Source: Candidatus Centipeda massiliensis
Lineage (GTDB): Bacteria; Bacillota; Negativicutes; Selenomonadales; Selenomonadaceae
Length of the DNA stretch: 64,000 nt
Assembly (NCBI RefSeq): GCF_900290285.1
Contig: NZ_LT985755.1
Coordinates: 324,431 to 388,430 of the forward strand
Reading direction: 5' to 3'
This document shows, one piece after another, positions 23,879-32,545 of this stretch. The notes below the pieces were generated by a model. The model saw only the letters and a program-made list of their open reading frames with translations. It searched no databases and was not told the DNA's origin. The position numbers and the translations under genes were made by a program. The number at the start of each line of letters is the position of its first letter. The first letter of the stretch is position 1.

Positions 23879-24604
23879 TTATTTTCGTGAGGCGTGTACC
23901 TTCAGTACAAATTTCGGCAATGCGAGCAGCCGTCCCGCGCGCTTCGGCTGAAGCAGCCCACGGAAGAGCCATTCGAGCTTTGCCTTCTGCATCCAGCGCG
24001 GTGCGCGCTTCATCACGCCCGCCATGACATCAAGCGTCCCGCCGACACCAATCGCAACGGGTACGTCAAGCGCTGCGAGATGTGCGGCGATCCACTTCTC
24101 CTGCTTCGGTACGCCGAGGGCGACAAGCAGGAGGTCAGGATTTGCTCGCCGGATCTCTTCGATAATCGCTGCGTTATCCGACTCTTTGAAGAAGCCGTTG
24201 CGCACGCCGACGATTTCAATGCCGGGATACAGCGACTCCGCCTTTGCCTTTGCCTTCTCCGCAACTCCGGGTGCAGAGCCGAAGAAGTAGACGCGCCGCT
24301 CCTCTGCGGGTGCGCGGCGCAGTAGTTCCTGCGCGAGATCATAGCCCGCGACGCGCTCGGGCATCGCGTGTCCCAGATGGCGCGCCGCCCAGACCGTCCC
24401 CGCTCCGTCCGGCACGACGAGTGCCGCCGCATTGAGGATATCACAAAGCTCCTGATCGTGCGTCGCACGCATAATCATCTCCGCGTTTGCCGTGGCAATC
24501 ATCACGCCCGTGCGCGCGTCCATATAGGAACGCACGGCATCGACCGCCTCTGCCATCGTGACCGCATCGACCTCCACGCCCAGTATATTGACCCGCTTAG
24601 CCAA
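23879..24604 (-). CDS. WecG/TagA/CpsF-family glycosyltransferase (GT26)
   Basis: About 241 residues. RVNILGVEVDAVTMAEAV, IATANAEMIMRA, VVPDGAGTVWAARHLG, RVAGYDLAQ, VYFFGSAPGV, LLVALGVPKQEKWI and GVGGTLDVMAG are the GT26 pattern. Members add N-acetylmannosamine or a related sugar to undecaprenyl-diphosphate-GlcNAc in envelope polymer synthesis. A TTG at 24604 is preferred because GGGGGGAG lies 6 nt upstream and the protein then starts near the family start; an ATG at 24622 is possible. Confidence 0.9.
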   Translation of the reverse strand: MAKRVNILGVEVDAVTMAEAVDAVRSYMDARTGVMIATANAEMIMRATHDQELCDILNAAALVVPDGAGTVWAARHLGHAMPERVAGYDLAQELLRRAPAEERRVYFFGSAPGVAEKAKAKAESLYPGIEIVGVRNGFFKESDNAAIIEEIRRANPDLLLVALGVPKQEKWIAAHLAALDVPVAIGVGGTLDVMAGVMKRAPRWMQKAKLEWLFRGLLQPKRAGRLLALPKFVLKVHASRK

Positions 24605-24626
24605 GGAGTACTCCCCCCACATCGTC

Positions 24627-24655
24627 AAAAGAGAGCGTCAACTGCGGACGCCCTC
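24627..24655 (-). terminator. Terminator after aspS
   Basis: Minus strand GAGGGCGTC, 7-nt loop, GACGCTCTC (all nine pairs with one G-U), then TTTTG. It lies between aspS and the GT26 gene. Confidence 0.7.
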
Positions 24656-24669
24656 CCTATATTCAATCG

Positions 24670-26478
24670 TTACTGCGCAGCATTCTCCGCCTTTTTCTTC
24701 GGCACAGCCGTGCGGATGTAAAGTTCACGCAGCTGCTTCTCGTCAACGGGCGACGGAGCTTCGCACATGACATCCGACGCACTCTGCGTCTTCGGGAACG
24801 GAATGACATCGCGAATCGAGCGGCGCTTCGCCATAATCATGACAAGGCGATCCAGCCCGAATGCGAGACCGCCGTGCGGCGGCGTGCCGTACTCAAACGC
24901 GTTCATCATGAAGCCGAAGCGCTCGCGCGCCTCCTCCGGTGCAAAGCCAAGCGCCTCAAAGACCTGCTCCTGCAGATCGCTGCGATAGATGCGCAGACTG
25001 CCGCCGCCGATCTCGACGCCGTTCAGCACCATGTCATAGGCATTCGCCTTAACGCGTCCAGGGTCGCTCGTGAGCAGCGGAATATCCTCCTCGCGCGGCG
25101 CGGTGAACGGATGGTGCATCGCCTTGTAGCGCTTCTCCTCCGCACTGTACTCGAACATCGGGAAGTCCACGACCCAGAGGAAGGACAACTCGTCGGGGTT
25201 CATCAGATTGCGGCGGCGCCCCATCTCAAGGCGCAGTTCGCCGAGCGCCTGTGCCACGACGGCGGGTTGGTCGGCGACAACGAGAAGGAGATCGCCCGTC
25301 TTTGCCCCGACAGCGTTCTTGATCGTCTCGAACGTCTCATCGGAGTAGAACTTCTTGAAGGGTGACTTTACGCCCTCCTCCGTGTACTGAATCCACGCAA
25401 GCCCCTTCGCCCCGTAGTTCTGGACATACAGCACGAGATCGTCAAGCTCACGGCGCGGGATGTTGGCATAGCCCTCGACGTTGATGACCTTGACGCGTCC
25501 GCCCGCCTCCATGACGGCATTGAACACCTTGAACTCCGAGCCGCCGACGTAGTCCGTGATATCCTGCAGCTCCATGCCGAAGCGCAGATCGGGCTTGTCC
25601 GAGCCGAACCGCTCCATCGCCTCGTCCCACGACATACGGCGGAACGGCGTTTCAATCTTGACGCCCATGCTCTTGTCGAAGAGTTCCTTCACCATCTCCT
25701 CCATCAGCGTGAGGATGGAGTCCTGATCCATAAAGGACATCTCGATATCGAGCTGCGTGAATTCGGGCTGACGGTCGGCACGCAGATCCTCATCGCGGAA
25801 GCAGCGCACGATCTGGAAATATTTCTCGAAGCCCGAGACCATCAGCAGCTGTTTGAAGATCTGCGGCGACTGCGGCAGCGCGTAGAACTCGCCCGCATTG
25901 AGACGGCTCGGTACGAGAAAGTCGCGCGCGCCCTCGGGCGTACTCTTGCAGAGCATCGGTGTCTCGATCTCAAGGAAGCCGTTCCGATCAAAGAAGTCGC
26001 GCATGATCTTCGTCACACGATGACGCAGCATGATATTCGCCTGCATCTCGGGGCGGCGCAGATCGAGGTAGCGATAGCGCAGACGGATCATCTCATCCAC
26101 GTCAATGCCGTCCTGAATGTAGAACGGCGGTGTCTTCGCCTTGTTCAAAATCCGCAGCTCGTTTACAACGACCTCGATCTCACCCGTCGCCATGTTCGGG
26201 TTCACCGTCTCCGCACTGCGCGCACGCACTGCACCGCGCACACAGATGACGAACTCCGAGCGCAGCGTCTCCGCCTCGTGGAACGTCCCCTCTGCCATTG
26301 CCGCCTCGTCAAAGACGATCTGCACAAATCCGGAGCGGTCACGCATATCGACAAAGATCAGCCCGCCGTGGTCACGGCGGCGCGATACCCAGCCGCACAG
26401 CGTTACCTCCGTGCCGACCTGTTCCTTGCGGAGCGTGCCGCAGTCATGTGTCCGTTTGAGTCCCTGCATCGTTTCCAT
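24670..26478 (-). CDS. aspS: Aspartyl-tRNA synthetase
   Basis: 602 residues, bacterial type. An OB-fold anticodon domain (GWVSRRRDHGGLIFVDMRD), class II motif 2 in FRDEDLRADRQPEFTQLDIEMSF, a GAD insertion domain, and motif 3 in GGLAFGLDRLVMIMA. It starts 1 nt after the hisS stop. No T-box leader is visible. Whether it also charges tRNA-Asn cannot be decided from the window. Confidence 0.97.
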   Translation of the reverse strand: METMQGLKRTHDCGTLRKEQVGTEVTLCGWVSRRRDHGGLIFVDMRDRSGFVQIVFDEAAMAEGTFHEAETLRSEFVICVRGAVRARSAETVNPNMATGEIEVVVNELRILNKAKTPPFYIQDGIDVDEMIRLRYRYLDLRRPEMQANIMLRHRVTKIMRDFFDRNGFLEIETPMLCKSTPEGARDFLVPSRLNAGEFYALPQSPQIFKQLLMVSGFEKYFQIVRCFRDEDLRADRQPEFTQLDIEMSFMDQDSILTLMEEMVKELFDKSMGVKIETPFRRMSWDEAMERFGSDKPDLRFGMELQDITDYVGGSEFKVFNAVMEAGGRVKVINVEGYANIPRRELDDLVLYVQNYGAKGLAWIQYTEEGVKSPFKKFYSDETFETIKNAVGAKTGDLLLVVADQPAVVAQALGELRLEMGRRRNLMNPDELSFLWVVDFPMFEYSAEEKRYKAMHHPFTAPREEDIPLLTSDPGRVKANAYDMVLNGVEIGGGSLRIYRSDLQEQVFEALGFAPEEARERFGFMMNAFEYGTPPHGGLAFGLDRLVMIMAKRRSIRDVIPFPKTQSASDVMCEAPSPVDEKQLRELYIRTAVPKKKAENAAQ

Positions 26479-26479
26479 C

Positions 26480-27745
26480 TCAGCCCTTCACCTCAGAAAT
26501 CAATCGTTTTACCATATCGTCAAGAGAATATGTCTCCTGCGTACTCTCCGCCATGTTACGAACAACTGCCGTCCCTTGCGCGAGTTCATCCTCACCGAGA
26601 ATGACGGCATAGCGCGCGCCGGACTTGTTCGCCTGCTTCATCTGCGCCTTCATGCTGCGCCCCGCATAGTCCATCAAAGCGCGTACGCCGCCCTGCCGCA
26701 GATTGTGCAGCAGCGGGAACGCCGCAGCTGCTGCCGCCTCCCCGAGTGCGATGATAAACACATCGGCTGCAGCGGGACGCGCGGGCAGGAGATGCTGCTG
26801 TTCGAGCGCGAGCAGCACGCGCTCCACCCCCGCCGCAAAGCCCACGGCAGGCGTTGGATTCCCACCGAGCTCCTCGACAAGCCCGTCATAGCGTCCGCCG
26901 CCCGCAACGGCACTCTGCGCACCGAGCGGCGGATAGGCGATCTCGAACGCCGTCCGCGTGTAGTAGTCAAGCCCGCGCACGAGACGCGCGTCAAGCTCAT
27001 ACGTGATCCCCGCATGCGTCAGATGTGCCTGCACCGCATCGAAGTGAGCGCTGCACTCCTCACACAGGCAGTCCGTAATCGCAGGTGCATCTGCCATAAA
27101 CGGCTGATGTGCGTCCGCCTTGCAGTCGAGAATCCGCATGGGTCTTATGGTATAGCGGCTTTGACAGTCACCGCAGAGTGACGCCAGATGCTCCTTGAAA
27201 TACGCCTGCAGACGCTCCCGATAGACGGGACGGCAGGTTGGGCAGCCGACCGAGTTCAGCTTGAGCGTCAGCCCCTGCAGCCCGAGTGCCGTGAGAAAGT
27301 CGTACGCGAGGAGAATCGCCTCGGCATCCACGGCGGGGCTCCCCCCGCCGATTGCCTCCACGCCGAACTGGTGGAACTCGCGCATACGCCCCGCCTGCGG
27401 GCGGTCGTAACGAAACATCGAGCCGATGTAGAAGAGCTTCTGCAGCCCGCCGTCCGCATAGAGTTTGTTCTGCAGATAGGCGCGCACAGCGGATGCCGTA
27501 TTCTCCGGACGCAGCGTCAGGCTGCGGTCACCGCGGTCGGTAAAGGTATACATCTCCTTATCCACGACATCCGTGCCGTCGCCGATTCCGCGCTGAAACA
27601 GCTCCGTATGCTCGAACAGCGGCGTACGGATCTCATGATAGCCATAGCGGTCGCAGAGATCGCGGATCACGTTCTCCACGCATGTCCACGCGCCCACTGC
27701 ATCGGGCAGTATATCCTTCGTTCCCCGTGGCGCATTTGTCAGCAT
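26480..27745 (-). CDS. hisS: Histidyl-tRNA synthetase
   Basis: 421 residues: APRGTKDILPD at the start, motif 2 in YIGSMFRYDRPQAGRMREFHQFGVEAIG, the histidine loops VRGLDYYTRTAFEI and GGGRYDGLVEELGG, then the C-terminal anticodon domain. The start shares one base with the hemZ stop (TAATG), so translation is coupled. Confidence 0.97.
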   Translation of the reverse strand: MLTNAPRGTKDILPDAVGAWTCVENVIRDLCDRYGYHEIRTPLFEHTELFQRGIGDGTDVVDKEMYTFTDRGDRSLTLRPENTASAVRAYLQNKLYADGGLQKLFYIGSMFRYDRPQAGRMREFHQFGVEAIGGGSPAVDAEAILLAYDFLTALGLQGLTLKLNSVGCPTCRPVYRERLQAYFKEHLASLCGDCQSRYTIRPMRILDCKADAHQPFMADAPAITDCLCEECSAHFDAVQAHLTHAGITYELDARLVRGLDYYTRTAFEIAYPPLGAQSAVAGGGRYDGLVEELGGNPTPAVGFAAGVERVLLALEQQHLLPARPAAADVFIIALGEAAAAAAFPLLHNLRQGGVRALMDYAGRSMKAQMKQANKSGARYAVILGEDELAQGTAVVRNMAESTQETYSLDDMVKRLISEVKG

Positions 27746-29250
27746 TAGGGCGTTTCCTCCTCGTATTCCGCGCGCAGAAGCGCGCGGCGCTTTTCAATGT
27801 AGATGTCAATATCGCGCAGATAGGTCTGGAGATCCTTTGCGTTGAACACCGCGTGCATACGTCCGCTGCGAATGCCGAGCACCTTCGTCGTGGCGGCGCC
27901 GCCGATGCCGATGATCGTCTGACGCTCCTCCATGATCTGAATGTTGTAGATGCTCTCCGCCCCCGCGCGGGCATAGCCGACGTTCTCAAGATCGCCGCTC
28001 ATATAGCCCTGCCGATAGAGATAGTACGGCCGGTAGCCCGCCTCCTCCACCGCGCGCACAGCGACCGCGCTCATGCGCTGCGTCTCTGCATCGGATGGCA
28101 GCTCGACGTGCTCAGTCTCCATCTTGCGTCTGAGATTCGAGCCACGCTTGAGGGCAAGTGCGTGGAGCGTGATATCGTCGGGCGCAAGCGCCGTCACCGC
28201 CGCCACTGTCCGCTCCACATCCTCTGCCGTTTCCCCCGGGAGTCCCAAGATCACATCCATATTGATGTGGACATCGAACGCCGCACGGATCTCACGCACC
28301 ATGCGCACGATGTCGTCGGGGCTGTGGTGACGCCCGATGCGTTCGAGCGTCTCCGCCCGCATGGACTGCGGGTTGACGCTGACGCGCGTCACGGCATGCT
28401 CCCGCATGGCGGCGATCTTCTCCGCCGTCATGCTGTCGGGGCGCCCTGCCTCCACCGTAAACTCCGCAATATGCGATCCATAAAACGCATTATATACCAT
28501 TTTGATCATTTCGGCAAAAAAATCATTTGGAAGACTGGTTGGCGTTCCTCCGCCGATGTAAATGCTCTGCACCGTGAGACCAAGTGCACGTACATCCTCC
28601 GCTGCCGCATCAAGGTCGCGTGCGAGCACATCCATAAAGGAGCGCAGCTTCTTCTCCGAGGGAAGCAGATTCGATGGAAAGGAGCAGTAGAGGCAGCGCG
28701 AAAGGCAGAACGGAATGCCGACGTAAATGCTCACCGTCCGCACATCGCTCTGCGCGAGAAACGGCAGCTGACGCACGGCGACATCGGTGATGAGCCGTGC
28801 CTTGCGCGGACTGCAGTCGTAATCATCCCCAAGGCGTGCAGCGATTGCCTCGGGCGACAGCCCCGTACGCAGCCATCGGTGCACAATCTTTGTCGGGCGT
28901 ACCCCGTGGAGAATGCCCCATGGCGCAGCCGGCAGTGCAAAACGCACGCGGAAAAACGCGTAAACATTCCGCTTGATCGCGCGGTGAACAGCGGCGCGTG
29001 CAATTTCATCCGCCTTGCCCTCCGATGTGAAATAAAATTTCTCACACGCACCGTCATTGGCAAAAAGAAAGACCTCGGTCATAACAGAAGGCGGCTCACA
29101 GCCCGACTGCCGGTTCACCACCGACAGTTGGGCGTAATCCGCCTCCCCTGCCCGCCCGACGATCTCCACCTTGAAGAGCGTCAGTACCTCACGGACAATT
29201 TTGACTATGACCTCGGCGCTGCTGTTGATTGTGAGCGACCGAATCTTCAC
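27745..29250 (-). CDS. hemZ: HemZ-type coproporphyrinogen dehydrogenase-like radical SAM protein
   Basis: 501 residues. The N-terminal 160-residue domain is typical of HemZ. The radical SAM cluster motif is in YVGIPFCLSRCLYCSFPS, followed by YIGGGTPTSLP, VEAGRPDSM, NPQSM and DVILGLPGET. HemZ/HemN relatives oxidise coproporphyrinogen III, though some family members have other roles. A GTG at 29250 overlapping the fur stop (GTGA) is the likely start; longer readings run into fur without a ribosome site. Confidence 0.9.
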   Translation of the reverse strand: MKIRSLTINSSAEVIVKIVREVLTLFKVEIVGRAGEADYAQLSVVNRQSGCEPPSVMTEVFLFANDGACEKFYFTSEGKADEIARAAVHRAIKRNVYAFFRVRFALPAAPWGILHGVRPTKIVHRWLRTGLSPEAIAARLGDDYDCSPRKARLITDVAVRQLPFLAQSDVRTVSIYVGIPFCLSRCLYCSFPSNLLPSEKKLRSFMDVLARDLDAAAEDVRALGLTVQSIYIGGGTPTSLPNDFFAEMIKMVYNAFYGSHIAEFTVEAGRPDSMTAEKIAAMREHAVTRVSVNPQSMRAETLERIGRHHSPDDIVRMVREIRAAFDVHINMDVILGLPGETAEDVERTVAAVTALAPDDITLHALALKRGSNLRRKMETEHVELPSDAETQRMSAVAVRAVEEAGYRPYYLYRQGYMSGDLENVGYARAGAESIYNIQIMEERQTIIGIGGAATTKVLGIRSGRMHAVFNAKDLQTYLRDIDIYIEKRRALLRAEYEEETP

Positions 29251-29729
29251 GCCTTTTTCTGCTTCTCCTGACATTTTTTGCATACGCCGAAAAATTTCGC
29301 CTGATGGTTCTCGACCTTGAAGCCGGTTTTCTGAAAAATATCCTCTTCCAGATGATCGAGCATATCCTCCTCGAACTCCGAGATCTCCTTGCACTCTGTG
29401 CAGATCAGATGATGATGGAAATGCTGATTTGGGTCAATCGGATTCAGTTCGTAGGAATACGACCCCTTGTTGCGTTTGTCGAACTCCTTGCCGAACTCGA
29501 TTTTTTGCAAAATCCCAAGCGACACGAGAATTTCGAGGCTGCGGTAAACCGTCGCAAGCCCGATCTCCGACTCCGTACCGCGCAGGATATCATAGATCTT
29601 CTCAGCACTCAGATGCTCGCTCGGATGATCGAGGATCACCTGCAGCACGATCTGACGCTGTGGCGTCATTTTGCGCTGCGTCGCCTGCAGACGCTTTTTC
29701 AAATCTTCCATCGTATAGGTATCTGCCAT
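29247..29729 (-). CDS. fur: Fur-family metalloregulator
   Basis: 160 residues. N-terminal winged helix (MTPQRQIVLQVILDHPSEHLSAEKIYD, IGLATVYRSLEILVSLG), then the dimer domain with HFHHHLICTECKEISEF and a C-terminal CKKC; the two CxxC pairs form a structural zinc site. GGAGG precedes the ATG at 29729. Fur is more likely than PerR or Zur because an iron-uptake operon with a Fur-like box lies 10 kb away and a similar site overlaps its own promoter, but the subfamily is not certain from sequence. Confidence 0.88.
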   Translation of the reverse strand: MADTYTMEDLKKRLQATQRKMTPQRQIVLQVILDHPSEHLSAEKIYDILRGTESEIGLATVYRSLEILVSLGILQKIEFGKEFDKRNKGSYSYELNPIDPNQHFHHHLICTECKEISEFEEDMLDHLEEDIFQKTGFKVENHQAKFFGVCKKCQEKQKKA

Positions 29730-29746
29730 ACTTTTTCCCTCCATGT

Positions 29747-29762
29747 GTTATTATATAATAAC
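29747..29762. promoter_or_regulatory. 16-bp perfect palindrome in the fur leader
   Basis: GTTATTATATAATAAC, ending 17 bp upstream of the ATG, close to the ribosome site. Perfect symmetry suggests a protein site; PerR and Fur boxes are similarly AT-rich 7-1-7 repeats, but this one has no central base. Regulator unknown. Confidence 0.45.
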
Positions 29763-29780
29763 TCTCCAATATATAATCAC

Positions 29781-29802
29781 AATCAATGAGAATAGTATAG
29801 CA
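29781..29802 (-). promoter_or_regulatory. fur promoter (extended -10) with Fur-like box
   Basis: Minus strand TGC-TATACT (29794-29802). The plus-strand reading AATCAATGAGAATAGTA (29781-29797) matches the symmetrical box upstream of exbB at 13 of 17 positions and overlaps the -10, which fits autoregulation. Confidence 0.5.
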
Positions 29803-29854
29803 CAGTGCACAAGTTTTTTCTATAAGAGATGGAAAACTAATTGAGAATATCCTT

Positions 29855-31309
29855 TTATGCCTTCTCCTGCGCGATGCGACGCAGCGTCTCCATCATCAGC
29901 TTTGCCTCCGGAACAATCGTCGTGACATCCACGCGCTCTTCCGGCGTGTGAATGCCCGTTGTCGTCACGCCGATGGACACCATATCGAGATCGGGATTCT
30001 TCGCCGCGTGCCAGCTTGTCTCAAGCCCCGCATGAATGCTCTCGATGGTCATCTGTGCTCCGCCGTTCTGCGCCGCATAAACCTCGCCCATCATCTTTGC
30101 AAGGACGCTGTCCTCACGCTCGCGCCACGCCGGCGACTGTGCGCCCACAAGGAGCGTAAAGCCCATGCGCTCCGCCATTGTCCGCGCCGCCCGCACGATC
30201 TCATCCAGACGCTCATTCACTGAGGAGCGCGGGAAAAACTGAACTGCCGCCGCCATATCATCCATGTGGAGAACGCCAAGATTCGCCGAGGTCTCCACCT
30301 TGCCTGCGTGGAGGCGCGACATATCATGAACGCCCGTGTGCAGGAGTGTAAGGAGCGCAATGAGATCATGCTGCTCCGCTTCGCCAATGACCTTCCCCGC
30401 ATCTTCCACCGCATGAAGCGAAAACTTCATTGCAGGGTCTGCCGCACCGTAGAGTGCATGGAACCGCCGCTCCTCTGCAACAAGGATGTTGACCATCTCG
30501 CGTTCGCCGATTGCCGTCCGTATGATGGCCTCTGCCGTCGGTGGGATGGCATTGCGCGCCGTTCCGCCCGTAAAGGAAACGATCTCGATTTTTCGATGAT
30601 CTTCGAGTGCCTGCAGAGCAAGTGCGAGCGTACGGATCGCGTTGCCGCGCCCGTCACCGATGCGCTCCCCCGAATGTCCGCCGCAGAGCCCCTCCACCGC
30701 GATGCGGTAGGCGGGCAGCTCCGATTCCCTGCGCGAAAGCACACGCGAAAAATCGAGGTTGACACTGCCTGCGCTGCCGACCGTCATGATGTGATAGTCC
30801 TCGGAGTCGCAGTTGATGAGGAAGCGCGCATTCTTCAAATGATCGGCACTGAGATAGCGCGCTCCTGTCATGCCCTGCTCCTCATCGACCGTGATGATGG
30901 CGCGCAGTGGTCCGTGTTCCTCCGAGTACTGCATCACAGTCAAGATCTCTGCAACGCCGATGCCGTCGTCGCCGCCGAGGCTCGTGCCGTCTGCCGTCAG
31001 CGCATCCTCCGTACGGACAAGCTTGATCGGATCCTTCAGCGGATCGTAGGCGACGCCCGGCTTTGCTACACAGACCATATCCATGTGCCCCTGCAGGATC
31101 GTGCACGGCGCAGCCTCACAGCCCTTCGTCGCGGGCATCTCCGCGATGATGTTCAGCGCCTCGTCCTGCGTCACCGTGCAGCCGATCTCCTCGAAACGCT
31201 TCTTGAGGTAGTCGCTGACGGCTTTCTCATGTCCCGAGGGACGCGGTATGCGCGTCAGTGCCTCAAATTCTTTAACGACCGTCTCCAATAATTTTGCATC
31301 GTCTATCAT
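29855..31309 (-). CDS. pepD: Aminoacyl-histidine dipeptidase PepD (M20 family)
   Basis: 484 residues. Zinc peptidase cleaving Xaa-His dipeptides such as carnosine. The metal-binding and catalytic segments ILQGHMDMV, GTSLGGDDGIGVA, ITVDEEQGMTGA, INCDSEDYHI and GLCGGHSGERI are all present, and the C-terminal IHAGLETSWH completes the site. GGAGG precedes the ATG. Single gene, with a terminator upstream separating it from the iron operon. Confidence 0.95.
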   Translation of the reverse strand: MIDDAKLLETVVKEFEALTRIPRPSGHEKAVSDYLKKRFEEIGCTVTQDEALNIIAEMPATKGCEAAPCTILQGHMDMVCVAKPGVAYDPLKDPIKLVRTEDALTADGTSLGGDDGIGVAEILTVMQYSEEHGPLRAIITVDEEQGMTGARYLSADHLKNARFLINCDSEDYHIMTVGSAGSVNLDFSRVLSRRESELPAYRIAVEGLCGGHSGERIGDGRGNAIRTLALALQALEDHRKIEIVSFTGGTARNAIPPTAEAIIRTAIGEREMVNILVAEERRFHALYGAADPAMKFSLHAVEDAGKVIGEAEQHDLIALLTLLHTGVHDMSRLHAGKVETSANLGVLHMDDMAAAVQFFPRSSVNERLDEIVRAARTMAERMGFTLLVGAQSPAWREREDSVLAKMMGEVYAAQNGGAQMTIESIHAGLETSWHAAKNPDLDMVSIGVTTTGIHTPEERVDVTTIVPEAKLMMETLRRIAQEKA

Positions 31310-31340
31310 AATTCTTCCTCCTATCTAAATGCTATCCCAC

Positions 31341-31349
31341 ATTGTACCA
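31341..31349 (-). promoter_or_regulatory. Extended -10 promoter candidate for pepD
   Basis: Minus strand TGG-TACAAT, 32 nt before the pepD start and just downstream of the iron-operon terminator. No clear -35. Confidence 0.4.
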
Positions 31350-31359
31350 CAGACAAAAA

Positions 31360-31391
31360 GAAGCCGCCACACATCTCTGTATGACAGCTTC
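31360..31391 (-). terminator. Terminator of the iron-uptake operon
   Basis: Minus strand GAAGCTGTCATACA, loop GAGA, TGTGTGGCGGCTTC; all 14 pairs form if G-U is allowed. TTTTTGTCT follows. It lies right after the FMN-lipoprotein gene. Confidence 0.85.
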
Positions 31392-31399
31392 TATTTTAT

Positions 31400-31876
31400 T
31401 TACTTCTTCGCCGCTTCGACCGCCTTTGCGACAGCCTCGTTAAACTGGTCGTAGCTGACGGTCGCGCCCGCGATGGCGTCGACCTTCGCGAGATCCTTCT
31501 TGCTCTCCAGTTGGCTTGCATACGACCCGATTGCCTTGTAGGCGTTCTGCGCCTTCTTGCGGACGCCCTCGGGTTTATCCGCGCCGTAGTTCTCGTCCTT
31601 CACCTTGCCGTCCTTGTCAAAGCCCGTATGGACGACCTTTGTGATCGCACCGTTCGCAATCGTCAGCTCGACGTGCGAATGCCCAAGCTGTGCGTGCTCG
31701 GAGCTGTCCCCCGCGAACGTGCCGTCCTTTGCCCCCGTCAAGTCTACGGATACCGCCTGTGCGGCGGGTTTTGCATCCTCCTTCGGGGCTTCCTTCTTCT
31801 CATCGCCGCAGCCCGTAAGCATCACACCGATGGAGAGGAGCACCGCAAGTCCCAACGTCGTTTTTTTCATGCTCAT
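31400..31876 (-). CDS. FMN-binding-domain lipoprotein
   Basis: 158 residues. Lipoprotein signal peptide with lipobox LTGC (Cys about residue 23), a charged Lys/Glu/Ala linker, and an FMN-binding domain: KDGTFAGDSSEHAQLGHSHVEL and VDAIAGATVSYDQFNEAV, where AGATVS matches the flavinylation motif. Likely an exported, possibly covalently flavinylated redox protein. Last gene of the P19/FTR1 iron operon, overlapping the ABC ATPase gene; in Campylobacter this place holds thioredoxin-like genes. Suggested role: electron supply for iron reduction outside the cytoplasm (inference). Confidence 0.85.
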   Translation of the reverse strand: MSMKKTTLGLAVLLSIGVMLTGCGDEKKEAPKEDAKPAAQAVSVDLTGAKDGTFAGDSSEHAQLGHSHVELTIANGAITKVVHTGFDKDGKVKDENYGADKPEGVRKKAQNAYKAIGSYASQLESKKDLAKVDAIAGATVSYDQFNEAVAKAVEAAKK

Positions 31877-32532
31877 GCCGTCCTTTCACGCATGTGTCCA
31901 TGCTCAATGATGACGCAGCGCTGCGCCTCCTCGCCGACCTCGGCGGAGTGCGTAACGGTGAGGATCGTGTGCCCCTCATCGTGCAGCTCATGGAAGATCT
32001 TCATGACGAGCTTTTGATTCTTCTCGTCCAGGTTGCCCGTCGGCTCGTCCGCGAGGATGAGGACGGGATAGTTGATGAGCGCACGCGCAATGCAGACGCG
32101 CTGCTGCTCACCGCCCGAGAGCTGGCTCGGCAGATGGCTCGCACGGTCGGCGAGTCCGACACGCTCAAGTGCCGCCATCGCCTCGTCACGGTCGGGCATA
32201 CTGTGGTAGTACTGCGCGACCATGATGTTCTCGACCGCCGTGAGGTACGGGATCATGTGGAACTGCTGAAAGACGATGCCGATCTTGTCGCGGCGATAGC
32301 GCGTCAGTTCCTCCGGCGTCGCATCCGTCAGCACCTCGCCGTCGAGGATGACCTCTCCGCTCGTCGCGCTGTCCATGCAGCCGATGATGTTCATGAGCGT
32401 CGACTTGCCCGAGCCGGAGGGGCCCATGACCGCAAGCCATTCGCCTTTTTCAACCTTCAGATTGACATCGTCCAGAGCAAGCACCTTTTCATTGTACGCC
32501 TTGGAAACGTGCCGCAGTTCAAGCAAACTCAT
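31873..32532 (-). CDS. ABC transporter ATPase (MacB/LolD type) of the iron operon
   Basis: 219 residues. Walker A GPSGSGKST, Q-loop QQFHMIPYLT, signature LSGGEQQR, Walker B ILADEPTGNLD and the H-loop VTHSAE. Sequence type is the FtsX-partner (LolD/MacB) group and it pairs with the two permeases upstream. Equivalent to Cj1663 of the C. jejuni p19 locus. GGAGG precedes the ATG. Confidence 0.92.
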   Translation of the reverse strand: MSLLELRHVSKAYNEKVLALDDVNLKVEKGEWLAVMGPSGSGKSTLMNIIGCMDSATSGEVILDGEVLTDATPEELTRYRRDKIGIVFQQFHMIPYLTAVENIMVAQYYHSMPDRDEAMAALERVGLADRASHLPSQLSGGEQQRVCIARALINYPVLILADEPTGNLDEKNQKLVMKIFHELHDEGHTILTVTHSAEVGEEAQRCVIIEHGHMRERTA

Positions 32533-32545
32533 GCGTTATTCCTCC

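Noticed and set aside
27682-29271. 529-codon open frame on the plus strand
   Set aside because: Antisense to hemZ, with no ribosome site or domain.
26479-29855. T-box leader for hisS/aspS
   Set aside because: Genes are coupled or overlapping back to fur, and the fur leader has no T-box sequence.
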